Assembly (NCBI RefSeq): GCF_000416235.1
Contig: NZ_ATLO01000053.1
Span: 167,493-231,492 of the forward strand
Reading direction: 5' to 3'
DNA length: 64,000 nucleotides
Source of the DNA: Pseudomonas sp. CFII64
GTDB lineage: Bacteria; Pseudomonadota; Gammaproteobacteria; Pseudomonadales; Pseudomonadaceae
The notes below the pieces were generated by a model that had not been told where the DNA came from, did not search any database, and saw only the letters and a list, made by a program, of their open reading frames with translations. A program made the position numbers and the translations under genes. The stretch's first letter is position 1. Every line of letters starts with the position of its first letter. Below are positions 50,863 through 59,677 of the stretch, piece after piece.

Positions 50863-52407
50863 TCAACTGGCCAGTACCGGCAGCGCGAAGCGGAACGAGG
50901 TGCCTTGGCCCACTTCACTGGTGACCCAGATCCTGCCGCCGTGATAGTCGATGATCGACCGGCAGATCGACAGGCCCATGCCCAGACCGCTTTCCTTGGT
51001 GGTGAAAAACGCAGTGAACAGTGAAGGCAGCACATCCGGCTTGATGCCTGAACCATGGTCCGTCACTTCCAGCACGGCTTCGTTGTCCTGGACCCAGGTG
51101 CTGACGTGCAAAATCCGGTCACGCGCCTTGATCGCCTCCATGGCATGGCAGGCATTGATGATCAGGTTGATGATTACCTGCTGCAGTTGCACCCGATCAG
51201 CGCTGATCTGCACGTTGACCGCCGTCAGCTCGATTTTCGCGCTGATCTTGTGATGCCCCAACTCATGCTGAACCAGGCCCAGCGTCTCGCTGACGATGTC
51301 ATCCAGCGACTCGTCCCGGCGCAGCGGATCGGATTTGCGCGACAGCGCCCTGACCCGGCTGATGACATCGCTGGCCCGACAGGAACTGGCGATGATGCGA
51401 TCCAGCGACAGGCGGGCTTCGTCCAGATCGGGTTCCGGCCGGTCGATCCAGCGGCGACAGGCTTCGCCACTGCTGGTGATGGCGGTCAGCGGCTGGTTGA
51501 CTTCATGCGCGATGGAGGCTGCCAGTTCGCCGAGTGAGGTCACGCGGGTGACGTGGGCCAGCTGCATCTGTGCGCGGAACAAACCCTCTTCGGCCTGCTT
51601 GCTGGCGGTGATGTCCATCACCGCGCCGAGGTATTCGACGTGGCCCTTATGGGCGGATTGAGGGCTGGCGATCATATGGATGTGCTTGACGCGACCGTCG
51701 GGCATCAACAGGCGGTGTCTGACTTCTATCTGCGGCTCATGCCGCGCCGCTTTGGCGAAAACCTCGTGGGCCAGATAACGGTCATCGGGATGAGTCCGCT
51801 CCAGAATCATCGACGCCGTGGGTTCTTCGCCCAGAGGGTATTCGAAAATCCTCGCCAGCTCGTCCGACCAGGACATCGCTTCACTGTCGCCGCTGAAGGT
51901 CACGCTGCCGGTCTGGCTCAGACGCTGGGCGCCGATCAGATAGGCTTCGTTATGGCGCAGGGTGTCGGACGCGTACTTGCTGCGCAGGGCCAGGAAAGTG
52001 ATGGCTGACAAGGCGGTGAGACAGCGGAAAAACCCCGTGGTCGATTCCCAGCGTTGATAACCGCCGTTGTAAACATAAATGGCGGTCAACAGCATGATGC
52101 ACATCACCGCGACGCTGATCACCAGGTTGATCGAAAACAGGTTGGCCGCCATCAGCAGCAACGTGATGTAAAGGATGGTCGGCGCCCAGTCGGTATGGGT
52201 TTCGGAATTGATGATGACAATGCCGCACGCCACGATCAAACCCACCACCCAGCCCAGGCCATTGACCCACGGATTGGGGCTGATGCCGATCGGTCGACGG
52301 GAGTTTATCCGGTGCGGGTCATACGCCATGTTGCCGTACAGGCGCCTGAAAAAAAGCGGCCAGCGGCTGAGTACATCCGAAGACCTGTTGTTTTTCATGT
52401 CGGTCAT
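50863..52407 (-). CDS. Membrane PAS histidine kinase (second copy)
   Basis: The 514-residue kinase is a paralogue of the one at 46093 with a longer N-terminus. It has membrane helices at about 50-155, a PAS domain (TFSGDSEAMSWSDELARIFEYPLGE), the His-box (LGELAASIAHEVNQPLTAITSSGEACRRW), N-box (LIINACHAM) and G-boxes (DHGSGIKPD, GLGMGLSICRSI). It lies upstream of the FixJ-type regulator and the second receiver on the same strand. A strong palindrome sits 193 bp upstream. Confidence 0.9.
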   Translation of the reverse strand: MTDMKNNRSSDVLSRWPLFFRRLYGNMAYDPHRINSRRPIGISPNPWVNGLGWVVGLIVACGIVIINSETHTDWAPTILYITLLLMAANLFSINLVISVAVMCIMLLTAIYVYNGGYQRWESTTGFFRCLTALSAITFLALRSKYASDTLRHNEAYLIGAQRLSQTGSVTFSGDSEAMSWSDELARIFEYPLGEEPTASMILERTHPDDRYLAHEVFAKAARHEPQIEVRHRLLMPDGRVKHIHMIASPQSAHKGHVEYLGAVMDITASKQAEEGLFRAQMQLAHVTRVTSLGELAASIAHEVNQPLTAITSSGEACRRWIDRPEPDLDEARLSLDRIIASSCRASDVISRVRALSRKSDPLRRDESLDDIVSETLGLVQHELGHHKISAKIELTAVNVQISADRVQLQQVIINLIINACHAMEAIKARDRILHVSTWVQDNEAVLEVTDHGSGIKPDVLPSLFTAFFTTKESGLGMGLSICRSIIDYHGGRIWVTSEVGQGTSFRFALPVLAS

Positions 52408-52778
52408 ACACTTCTGTTATCGGAGATAGAGGCATTGTGAGGCTAATTTATAGCAATTCTTCTCATTTGAATGGGTATAAAACCCTGAATTTCGGCCATG
52501 TTTCAACCTGAGTCGTATGGCTGAACCTCTAAAGCATATCGGCCCACGCCAGTGCTGCCCGAAATCCGGTAAAAAATTCCGGGGTGCCGCGGTTGTACAT
52601 ACCCAAGTATGTACGGACGCACCCAAGGGATGAGTGAGATGACCTCAGGTAGGACAGACGTGCGCCACCGCCCTGCATAACCTGTTCATACACCGCGCAT
52701 TGCTGCTCCGGCTTGAGGGGAATGGCGAAGCGACGTTCATATTCACTTCAGTTACTGGCTTCGGCCTGGGCGGCTACC
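52408..52778. other. Intergenic region between divergent kinase and LysR genes
   Basis: The spacer holds a 20-bp TAC-type palindrome (52595-52614) and AT-rich stretches near 52440-52500 suitable for the kinase promoter. No gene is called. Confidence 0.5.
52595..52614. promoter_or_regulatory. Extended TAC-N4-GTA palindrome
   Basis: GTACATAC and GTATGTAC form a perfect 8-bp inverted repeat around CCAA. This is the longest version of the motif and lies 193 bp upstream of the kinase start at 52407. Confidence 0.65.
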
Positions 52779-53741
52779 ATGATGAACAGAAATGACCTGC
52801 GTCGTGCTGACATCAACTTGCTGGTTGTCTTCGAATCCATGATGCACGAGCGCAATGTCAGTCGTGTCGGCGAGAAGCTGTTCCTCGGCCAACCGACCAT
52901 CAGCAGCGCACTTGGGCGTCTGCGCTTGATGTTCGATGATCCACTGTTTGTTCGCTCAGGCCGCAGCATGGAGCCTACTTCGCGGGCCGAAGAGATCTTC
53001 TCCAGGCTTTCTCCGGCACTGGACAGCATTGCTGCCGCGCTGAGTCGCTGCCAGGCATTCGATCCGGCTTCCAGCGAGGCCACCTTTCATATCGGCCTCT
53101 CCGACGACGTCGAATACGCGTTGCTCCCCGTTCTGTTGCGTCGTCTGCGCAGCGAAGCGCCTAACATGGCGCTGGTGGTGCGGCGAGCCGATCACTGGCA
53201 GATGTCACAGATGCTGATTTCCGGGGAGATTTCCCTGGGTATCAGCCAGACCCTGGAGCTGCCGGCCAATGCCCGCCGCAAAGGCCTGCGGCCGATTCGG
53301 CCCATGCTTTTGCGCGCTGATGGCCAGCCCGGCGAACTGGGCCTGGATGAATTCTGTCGTCGTCCCCACGCTGTCGTATCGTCCATGGGCAATGTCATCG
53401 ACGATTCCGACCGCGCCCTGGGCTTGATCGGCCGGCAGCGCAAAGTCGTGCTGGCCGTGCCGCAGTTCAGCGCCTTGCCGATGTTGCTGGCCGACAGCGA
53501 CATGATCGCCATCGTGCCGGACTACGTCGCTCTGGCGATGTCCGGTTCCGGCGGATTGAGAGCCGAGTTCGCCCCGCTAGAGCTGCCGCAGCAGGAGCTT
53601 TCGATGGTCTGGCGCGCAGCGACCCACAATGATCCGGGTGAACGCTGGTTGCGCGCGCGCTGCAGCGCATTCCTTGGCGAGCAAACCGAAGTGCAGATCC
53701 ACCCTGCAATGAACCGGTCCTTTATTTCCGCTGTGGCATGA
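52779..53741 (+). CDS. LysR-family transcriptional regulator
   Basis: I choose the ATG at 52779, next to GGGCGG; frames from 52713 add non-typical residues. The 320-residue protein has the LysR DNA-binding start (LRRADINLLVVFESMMHERNVSRVGEKLFLGQPTISSALGRLRLMFDDPLFVR) of the NodD-like subgroup and an effector domain after it. It is followed after 32 bases by an MscS-type channel gene on the same strand. The target is unknown. Confidence 0.88.
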   Translation: MMNRNDLRRADINLLVVFESMMHERNVSRVGEKLFLGQPTISSALGRLRLMFDDPLFVRSGRSMEPTSRAEEIFSRLSPALDSIAAALSRCQAFDPASSEATFHIGLSDDVEYALLPVLLRRLRSEAPNMALVVRRADHWQMSQMLISGEISLGISQTLELPANARRKGLRPIRPMLLRADGQPGELGLDEFCRRPHAVVSSMGNVIDDSDRALGLIGRQRKVVLAVPQFSALPMLLADSDMIAIVPDYVALAMSGSGGLRAEFAPLELPQQELSMVWRAATHNDPGERWLRARCSAFLGEQTEVQIHPAMNRSFISAVA

Positions 53742-53773
53742 ATCGGCCCCAGGCGGGCTGATGGAGTGGCTTT

Positions 53774-55204
53774 GTGTTGACGTTCCTGCAGGCGCATCCG
53801 CTGATTTTCGGCACCTTCCTGATCGTTATCGACCTGTCGCTGTGGCAGATCCTTGGCAATGCTCGGCGCAACCTGCGCATGTGTGCGCGCCTGCTGGCGT
53901 TCGTAGCGTTCTGCTGGGTGATGATGGCGGCAGGTATCAGCCCGCTGCAGCCACCGCTGTGGCCGGACGATGCGATCCTGAACCTGATGGCGACCGTATT
54001 GGGCGTTGCCTGGTGGTTGTTCGCCGCCCGAACCCTGACGGTGATCATGGGTCATGGCCTGATGTCGCGGGTCGGTCATACCGCGCGCCTGTTGCATGAT
54101 GTGATCGGCGCAGTGGTGTTCCTGCTGGCCATCGTCGGCGCCGCCGCTTATATCCTGCAATTGCCGGTCAAAGGGTTGCTGGCCACGTCTGGGGTGATGG
54201 CCATCGTCGTCGGTCTTGCCCTGCAGAGTACGTTGAGCGACGTGTTCTCCGGCATCGTGCTTAACACGACCAAGCCTTATCAGCTCGATGACTGGATCAG
54301 CATTGACGGGGTTGAAGGCAAGGTTGTGGAAATTGACTGGCGCTCCACTCATCTGCTGACCGATCAAGGCAGCATGGCCGTGGTCCCCAATTCTTTGGCC
54401 GCCAAGGCCAAGGTGCTGAACTTCAGCAGTCCGGGCAGCGCGCATGGCGTCAGTATCACCATTGCCATTCCCAGCAGCGTGCGGCCGCGCCAGGCGCTCG
54501 ATGCGCTGGATAAAGCCCTGCGCGGCACGCGTGCGTTGTTGCCCGGGCGCAAGGCCAAGGCATCAGTCAAGGCTTCCCATCTGGAATACAACGAATACGA
54601 ACTCAAAGGTTTCATCGAGTCGATCGCGCACAAAACCGAAGTGCGCAACCTGATGTTCGACCTCGCGCACCGTCATCTCGAAGCATCAGGCGTCACCTGG
54701 GGTTCCGGCCCGACCTCCCTGGCCTGGACTCGCCAGCGCCGGCTGCTGGAAGAGGTGCGGATCTTCCGTTCCTTGAGCCAGGACGACCGTGACCGACTCG
54801 CCGCCGACATGAGCCCGGTGGATTACCAGGCCGACCAGGTCATACTCGCATTCGATGACATTGCCGATAGCCTGATGGTGATCAGCACCGGGGTTATCTC
54901 GGTGTCGATCCACGACGGCGAGCGGTTCATTGAAGTGGGTCGATTGGGGCCGGGTGAAGTGATCGGCGAAGAAGGCATCCTGGGTGACGGCCGCTCACGC
55001 GGCGAGTTCCGCAGCCTCACCAGCGGCCGTTTGTTCCGCATCGAAAAGGCCACGTTTGGTGCGCAACTGGAGCATTGCCGGGAACTCTACCTGGCACTCG
55101 ACAACTTGCAGCACCAACGCGAAGAAATCCGCGAGTCGGTGGTGATGAAAACGCCGATTCAAGTCAGGAAAACGGGATTTCTGGGCTGGTTGCAGAAACG
55201 CTAA
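53774..55204 (+). CDS. MscS-type channel with C-terminal cyclic-nucleotide-binding domain
   Basis: The 476-residue protein starts at a GTG. It has four to five membrane helices (for example LIFGTFLIVIDLSLWQIL, VIGAVVFLLAIVGAAAYIL) and the MscS pore/beta region (LALQSTLSDVFSGIVLNTTKPYQLDDWISIDGVEGKVVEIDWRSTHLL, VVPNSL). Residues about 335-450 form a cNMP-binding fold (DQVILAFDDIADSLMVISTGVISVSI, GPGEVIGEEGILGDGRSRGEFRSL). Such bCNG proteins respond to cyclic nucleotides rather than tension. The gene follows lysR. Confidence 0.87.
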   Translation: MLTFLQAHPLIFGTFLIVIDLSLWQILGNARRNLRMCARLLAFVAFCWVMMAAGISPLQPPLWPDDAILNLMATVLGVAWWLFAARTLTVIMGHGLMSRVGHTARLLHDVIGAVVFLLAIVGAAAYILQLPVKGLLATSGVMAIVVGLALQSTLSDVFSGIVLNTTKPYQLDDWISIDGVEGKVVEIDWRSTHLLTDQGSMAVVPNSLAAKAKVLNFSSPGSAHGVSITIAIPSSVRPRQALDALDKALRGTRALLPGRKAKASVKASHLEYNEYELKGFIESIAHKTEVRNLMFDLAHRHLEASGVTWGSGPTSLAWTRQRRLLEEVRIFRSLSQDDRDRLAADMSPVDYQADQVILAFDDIADSLMVISTGVISVSIHDGERFIEVGRLGPGEVIGEEGILGDGRSRGEFRSLTSGRLFRIEKATFGAQLEHCRELYLALDNLQHQREEIRESVVMKTPIQVRKTGFLGWLQKR

Positions 55205-55297
55205 GTCCGCCTCGCCAACAACGCTTTCTTGAACCCATTGTTTGCCCAGGCAATAACGGGGCTGATTCTCCCAATCAAACGAGTGCAAGCATCATCG

Positions 55298-55522
55298 TCA
55301 TCGGGGATATGGCGGGGCAAGGAATAAAACCTGCATTTTTGGCGTAGAACTTTTCAGCCGTTCATTCAGCGGGTGAACGATCATGGCTGTTGAACCGATT
55401 CCAGCTGACGCGGCGAGCGCACGCTCAATTGCGTCCTGCAACAGATCAACAGCAATCCCCTGTCCTTGTGCGTCGATGCTCACGCCCATTTGCCCAAGAA
55501 TGGTTACAGGGTGCTGAACTGG
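55298..55522 (-). pseudogene. GNAT acetyltransferase fragment
   Basis: The minus-strand frame reads VQHPVTILGQMGVSIDAQGQGIAVDLLQDAIERALAASAGIGSTAMIVHPLNERLK. The Q-G-Q-G-I-A acetyl-CoA loop and helix match GNAT enzymes, especially those paired with RHH antitoxins. A stop codon interrupts the frame just upstream, and the C-terminal portion of the family is missing. The fragment is too short to work. Confidence 0.7.
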
Positions 55523-55751
55523 AGAGTGCTGCCACGTCGATCAAGTTGCGTTTACTGATATTGGCTCGCATGTTGATAGCGACGGTTTTTCATTGGGTAC
55601 TTCTGAAGTTATTGTGCGCATGGTGATTGCCTTTGGTTTTGGCCCCGACTCAATTGCTGCTTTGCTTGGCGAGGCCAATGACAAGTCAGTTGTGTAGCTT
55701 TTGTGTAGCTTTTGTGTAGCTGGGCGTAGCTGATAGCGTTACGAGCTGTCG

Positions 55752-55790
55752 AAAAAAACGCTGACCGGGTCAGGCCCGATCAGCGTTTTT
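55752..55790. terminator. Bidirectional terminator after the nor gene
   Basis: AACGCTGACCGGG / CCCGATCAGCGTT forms a long stem with A/T runs on both sides, 23 bases past the nor gene stop. It should end the nor mRNA on the minus strand. Confidence 0.85.
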
Positions 55791-55812
55791 CAAGGTTTTC
55801 AGCAAGAGCGAA

Positions 55813-58086
55813 TCAAGGCTGGCCTGGCAGCACCGCTTCATTCACCGGCAGCCTGGCGGACGACCACAGCAACCCGCTGACGAACTGCCAGATTACCGCG
55901 AAGGCGCCGATCATGAAGACAACGTCGCCGAACGTTCTGAACCAGCGCAGGGTTTGCAGCAAATCTCCCTGCATGAAGGCTTCGCTGCGTGCGTACCACA
56001 AACCCTGGCTGGCACTGGCGTAGAACTGGATCAGGCCAATCGGCAGCAGGCTGGTCAAGATCATCAGCAGCAGGCCGCCATTGAGCCACCAGAAGGCAAC
56101 TTTCATCAGCCGCTCATTGAACCGCAGGTCAGGACGGATATAGCGCAGGATCAGCAAGCCGAACCCCAGCGCCAGAAAGCCGTAGACGCCAAACAGTGCC
56201 GCATGGGCATGCAGGGGCGTGGTGTTGAGTCCTTGAATGTAGAACAGCGAGATAGGCGGGTTGATCAGAAAGCCGAATACCCCGGCGCCGAGCATGTTCC
56301 AGAATGCGCAGGCGACGAAAAACTGCAGCGGCCAGCGGACGCGCTCCATCCACGGGGCCCGGTCCTTCAAGCGCCAGTTTTCCCAGGCTTCATGCCCCAG
56401 CAGAATCAACGGCACGACCTCCAGAGCACTGAAAGTCGCGCCCACGGCCATCACCGGCGTGGTGGTGCCGGCAAAGTACATGTGATGGAAAGTGCCCGGT
56501 ACGCCGCCCAGCATGAACAATGAGGCCGAGGCGAGGGTGGCGGTGGTCGCCAGTTTTCTCGACACCAGGCCCATGCTGGTGAAGATAAAGGCCAGCGCAC
56601 TGGTGGCGAACACCTCGAAGAAGCCTTCAACCCACAGATGTACCACCCACCAACGCCAGTATTCCATGACCGAAAGGTGCGTCCGTTCGCCATAAAACAG
56701 ACCGGCGCCGTAAAACAGGCCGATGGCAATGACCGAGCACGCCAACAGCGCGAGCAGGTTCTTGTCCCCCGGATTGCGCAGGGCTGGCACCATGCCGCGC
56801 AGCATCAACACCAGCCAGAACACGATCCCGACAAACTTGCCGATTTGCCACACCCGGCCAAGGTCCACGTATTCATAACCCTGGTGGCCCAGCCAGAAAC
56901 TCCACTCGGCCGGCATCAGTTGCGCGATGGCCAGGAAGTTGCCGGTATAAGAACCAATGACCACCACGACCAGCGCCCAGAACAGCAGATCAACTCCCAG
57001 CTTCTGCCATTTTGGATCCTTGCCACCGTTGATGATCGGCGCCAAAAACAGTCCGGCAGCCAGAAAGCCCGTGGCAATCCAGAACATCGCGCTTTGCAGA
57101 TGCCAGGTGCGGGTCAGCGAATAGGGGAAACACTTGGACAGGGGCAGGCCGTAGAAATCCTGGCCCTCAACGGTGTAATGCGCCGTCAGGCCGCCCATCA
57201 TGACCTGGAAACCAAACAGCGCGCCCACCAGCAACAGGTACTTGCCCAAGGCTTTTTGTGACGCAGTCAGAGTCAACAGACAGATGGGGTCATGGCTCGG
57301 CACGACCGGCTCGGCTTCGTCATGTTTGCGCAGGAAGGCCCAGGCCCAGACCAGGAAACCCACCCCGGCAAGCAGCACGATGATGCTGACCATGGACCAG
57401 ATCATGTTTTCCGCAGTGGGAGTGTTGTCGATCAACGGCTCGTGCGGCCAATTGTTGGTGTATGTCGCCGGTTGCCCGTCGCGTTCGGTTGCAGCGGCCC
57501 AGGCCGTCCAGAAAAAGAAGCGGGTCATTTGCTGGCGGCGGGCGGGATCAGGCAGCGTGACTTCTTTCATGGCGAAACTGACACGGCTGGCGTGCAGGGC
57601 GGGATCGCCGCTGAACAGTGCGTCGTAGTAGCTGGCCGTTTGTGCAATCGCCTGGACCCGGCGATCACTCAAAACCAGCGTCCCGTCGACCACACGGTTG
57701 CCCCGGTATTCGCGCTTGAGTTGATGGCGCAGCAAGGCCTGCTGATCGTCGCTGGTCTCGTTGTAGGCTTTGCCATAGGCGTGCTCTGCGGCCAGCTCCA
57801 GCCAGGCGGTCAGCTCGCGATGCAACCAGTCAGCTGTCCAGTCCGGCGCCTGATAGGCACCATGGCCCCAGATCGATCCCAACTGCATGCCGCCGATGCT
57901 TTGCCACGCGGTTTGACCGTCGAGGATGGTCTTGGCATCGAACAACAGCTGTCCATCGACGCTTTGCACGCGTTCAGGGATAGGCGGCGCCTGGCGGTAG
58001 ATTTCGCGGCCAAACCAGCCCAACAGGCAAAACGTGATGCCCAGGATGCCGATCAAGCCCCACCATAACTTGCGGTATTCATCCAT
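55813..58086 (-). CDS. norB: Quinol-dependent nitric oxide reductase (qNOR, NorZ type)
   Basis: The 757-residue single-chain enzyme reduces 2 NO to N2O with quinol as donor. The N-terminal extension (1-about 220, RVQSVDGQLLFDAKTILDGQTAWQSIGGMQLGSIWGHGAYQAPDWTADWLHRE) replaces the cytochrome c subunit. About 12 membrane helices follow, with HLQSAMFW, WVVHLWVEGFFEVF, FHHMYFAGT and LHAHAALFGVYG giving the metal-binding histidines. No norC is present, which fits qNOR. Many such enzymes detoxify NO rather than respire. A near ANR/DNR box lies upstream. Confidence 0.93.
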   Translation of the reverse strand: MDEYRKLWWGLIGILGITFCLLGWFGREIYRQAPPIPERVQSVDGQLLFDAKTILDGQTAWQSIGGMQLGSIWGHGAYQAPDWTADWLHRELTAWLELAAEHAYGKAYNETSDDQQALLRHQLKREYRGNRVVDGTLVLSDRRVQAIAQTASYYDALFSGDPALHASRVSFAMKEVTLPDPARRQQMTRFFFWTAWAAATERDGQPATYTNNWPHEPLIDNTPTAENMIWSMVSIIVLLAGVGFLVWAWAFLRKHDEAEPVVPSHDPICLLTLTASQKALGKYLLLVGALFGFQVMMGGLTAHYTVEGQDFYGLPLSKCFPYSLTRTWHLQSAMFWIATGFLAAGLFLAPIINGGKDPKWQKLGVDLLFWALVVVVIGSYTGNFLAIAQLMPAEWSFWLGHQGYEYVDLGRVWQIGKFVGIVFWLVLMLRGMVPALRNPGDKNLLALLACSVIAIGLFYGAGLFYGERTHLSVMEYWRWWVVHLWVEGFFEVFATSALAFIFTSMGLVSRKLATTATLASASLFMLGGVPGTFHHMYFAGTTTPVMAVGATFSALEVVPLILLGHEAWENWRLKDRAPWMERVRWPLQFFVACAFWNMLGAGVFGFLINPPISLFYIQGLNTTPLHAHAALFGVYGFLALGFGLLILRYIRPDLRFNERLMKVAFWWLNGGLLLMILTSLLPIGLIQFYASASQGLWYARSEAFMQGDLLQTLRWFRTFGDVVFMIGAFAVIWQFVSGLLWSSARLPVNEAVLPGQP

Positions 58087-58177
58087 GAAGCACCTCCATA
58101 GTTTGCCGGTTGGAAAGTTTTACTAATCCGCCCCTGAGCCGATTAGTTCGTAATGAGTCCGGATGCATAGCGGTTCC

Positions 58178-58191
58178 TTGATGTTTATCTG
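58178..58191. promoter_or_regulatory. Near-match ANR/DNR (FNR-type) box
   Basis: TTGATGTTTATCTG matches TTGAT-N4-ATCAA at 8 of 10 positions and lies about 92 bp upstream of the nor start codon. It could bind ANR or DNR, but two mismatches in one half make this uncertain. Confidence 0.4.
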
Positions 58192-58223
58192 TTGCGGTCA
58201 GTGTTCGGAAAACGGGCGCCCCA

Positions 58224-58258
58224 TAAAAAAAGCGCTCAGCCCCAATGGGGTGAGCGCT
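58224..58258 (-). terminator. Rho-independent terminator of the 78-residue gene
   Basis: AGCGCTCA / TGAGCGCT with an inner CCCC...GGGG pairing forms a long stem; the minus strand then reads seven T. It lies 43 bases past the stop at 58301. Confidence 0.85.
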
Positions 58259-58300
58259 GAAACCCGGCCATGGAAGGAGAGGCCAAACCGGGGTGTTAGA

Positions 58301-58537
58301 TCAAAGCGGTAAAGCGTATTGATTCGATTGGCCGTCATACAGAAGTCGCGCTGACATCGACGCGTGCAATAACCGGGATTCCAGCAGGTCACTGCGCTGA
58401 TCGACTACGTTGCCAACGCTGCCAGGCAAATCAGGCGAAAAGAAAAAGGGCAGGTTTATGCGTTCGAGCCAATTGCCCTTTACCTCGATATTGCGCGTCG
58501 ATACCTGAAGTTCGACGGGTGCGTTTAATACAGACAT
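58301..58537 (-). CDS. Small hypothetical protein
   Basis: The ATG at 58537 has GGAG nine bases upstream. The 78-residue soluble product (MSVLNAPVELQVSTRNIEVKG...ASMSARLLYDGQSNQYALPL) has no recognised domain, signal peptide or membrane segment. A good terminator follows, and a TAC-N4-GTA site lies 175 bp upstream, so it seems to be a real gene expressed alone. Confidence 0.55.
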   Translation of the reverse strand: MSVLNAPVELQVSTRNIEVKGNWLERINLPFFFSPDLPGSVGNVVDQRSDLLESRLLHASMSARLLYDGQSNQYALPL

Positions 58538-58711
58538 GGCAATGACTCCGGTCGATGGATAAGACGGTGTGAACCCTGATTTCAGTGCCAGGTCCGGAAC
58601 TTCCGAGCGGGTTCCGCAGGCGCTGGTGCATGGGTCCAATTTAGCGACTGGCCTGGGTCGCGTCTGTCCTACTCACGGTCGGCTGCGTCATGTATAGGTC
58701 TTAGCTATTCA

Positions 58712-58721
58712 TACTCAGGTA
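58712..58721. promoter_or_regulatory. TAC-N4-GTA palindrome
   Basis: TACTCAGGTA (within CATACTCAGGTATG) lies 175 bp upstream of the small gene at 58537. Confidence 0.5.
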
Positions 58722-58754
58722 TGTCTCAGGCCGATTTGCACGGGCCCGGACACC

Positions 58755-58778
58755 AAAAAGGCCCACCAGAGGGGCCTT
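58755..58778 (-). terminator. Terminator of the 259-residue gene
   Basis: AAGGCCC / GGGCCTT pairs around a 7-base loop; the minus strand continues with TTTTT. It lies 31 bases past the stop at 58809. Confidence 0.75.
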
Positions 58779-58808
58779 CGGGAACGCTGTTTTTTGACAG
58801 GTATTGGC

Positions 58809-59588
58809 TTAATCGAAGTAACTGCCGCTCTCGGCAAGGATTTCCGCAAGGATCGGGAAGTGCTTTTTAGGGGCGGCGCGGGTCGGATCCGTCTGATCGA
58901 CCTGTGCCAGTGCCGACTGCAGCGTCTGGTGCTGGGACAACCATTCTGGCGTGGCTTTTTCCTCGGGGCTCATGCCTTCCAGGAAACTCAACGCCGCATT
59001 GGCACGGCCGACAGGATCATTGGCAAAGGGATCCTTCCAGCCTTTCTTCTGGTCGTCCGGCCCGACGTAATAGCCGGTTGCGAGCCTCGATTGCTGGCGC
59101 ATCAGGCCTTTGGCCGCATCCTGCTCTTCTGCCGTGAACTTCCCGTCTTTATTGGTGGCGACGGCATTGAGCGAACGCCGGTCAAGATCGCCCATCAGTG
59201 AGTTGCGATCCTGATCACTCTTGTCGTAAGGCTTGCCGCTGGCATTCATCAATGCGTATTTGTCATCCATGCGCTTGCGGGCATCGGTGGCCACTTCAGT
59301 AAAGGTTTTATCTTTGGAACTGGACACCGTGCCTGGCCTGGATACACCCAGAATCAGCGCGTCGGCATTCATGCCCGAGCGGATGGGGAAGTAAGGCGCA
59401 TTGCTGCCGATGGCACTGCTGTAATCGCTGGCGGTGCGGGAGAAGCTGACCGCGTCTTCATTGCCGGTTTGCTGGGTGGCCGAGTCATCGTACGCAGGAC
59501 GTTTCTGCCCATAGGCGGCTGACGCGGTCTGCACCGAATAGGTAGACGCCGACGTCGTCAGGCCCGCTGACGTAGAGATGGTGTTCAT
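58809..59588 (-). CDS. Hypothetical protein with a possible EF-hand-like loop
   Basis: The 259-residue protein starts with a low-complexity Ser/Thr-rich region (MNTISTSAGLTTSASTYSVQ) without signal peptide. Around residues 145-165 it reads RRSLNAVATNKDGKFTAEEQDA, which resembles a calcium-binding EF-hand loop (NKDGKFTAEE). The Ser/Thr-rich start resembles flagellar/type III export signals, but that is speculation. A terminator follows and a TAC-N4-GTA site lies 90 bp upstream. Function unknown. Confidence 0.6.
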   Translation of the reverse strand: MNTISTSAGLTTSASTYSVQTASAAYGQKRPAYDDSATQQTGNEDAVSFSRTASDYSSAIGSNAPYFPIRSGMNADALILGVSRPGTVSSSKDKTFTEVATDARKRMDDKYALMNASGKPYDKSDQDRNSLMGDLDRRSLNAVATNKDGKFTAEEQDAAKGLMRQQSRLATGYYVGPDDQKKGWKDPFANDPVGRANAALSFLEGMSPEEKATPEWLSQHQTLQSALAQVDQTDPTRAAPKKHFPILAEILAESGSYFD

Positions 59589-59677
59589 TATCCTTCCTTG
59601 GCATGCAACGCCCGGGTTGGAGCCTTGGCAGGCTCAATCCCAGGCAAGATACGCAGTCTTGAAGCCGGCTTCATTCA

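Larger units (their letters stand above)
55205..55812. other. Degenerate region between channel and nor genes
   Basis: No intact gene is present in these 600 bases. The minus strand keeps a piece of a GNAT acetyltransferase (55298-55522). The plus strand at 55589-55697 reads a gene-like C-terminus (SLGTSEVIVRMVIAFGFG, ending at a TAG at 55695) with no intact start. The phrase TGTGTAGCTTT is repeated in tandem at 55690-55720. This looks like an insertion/deletion scar. Confidence 0.6.
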
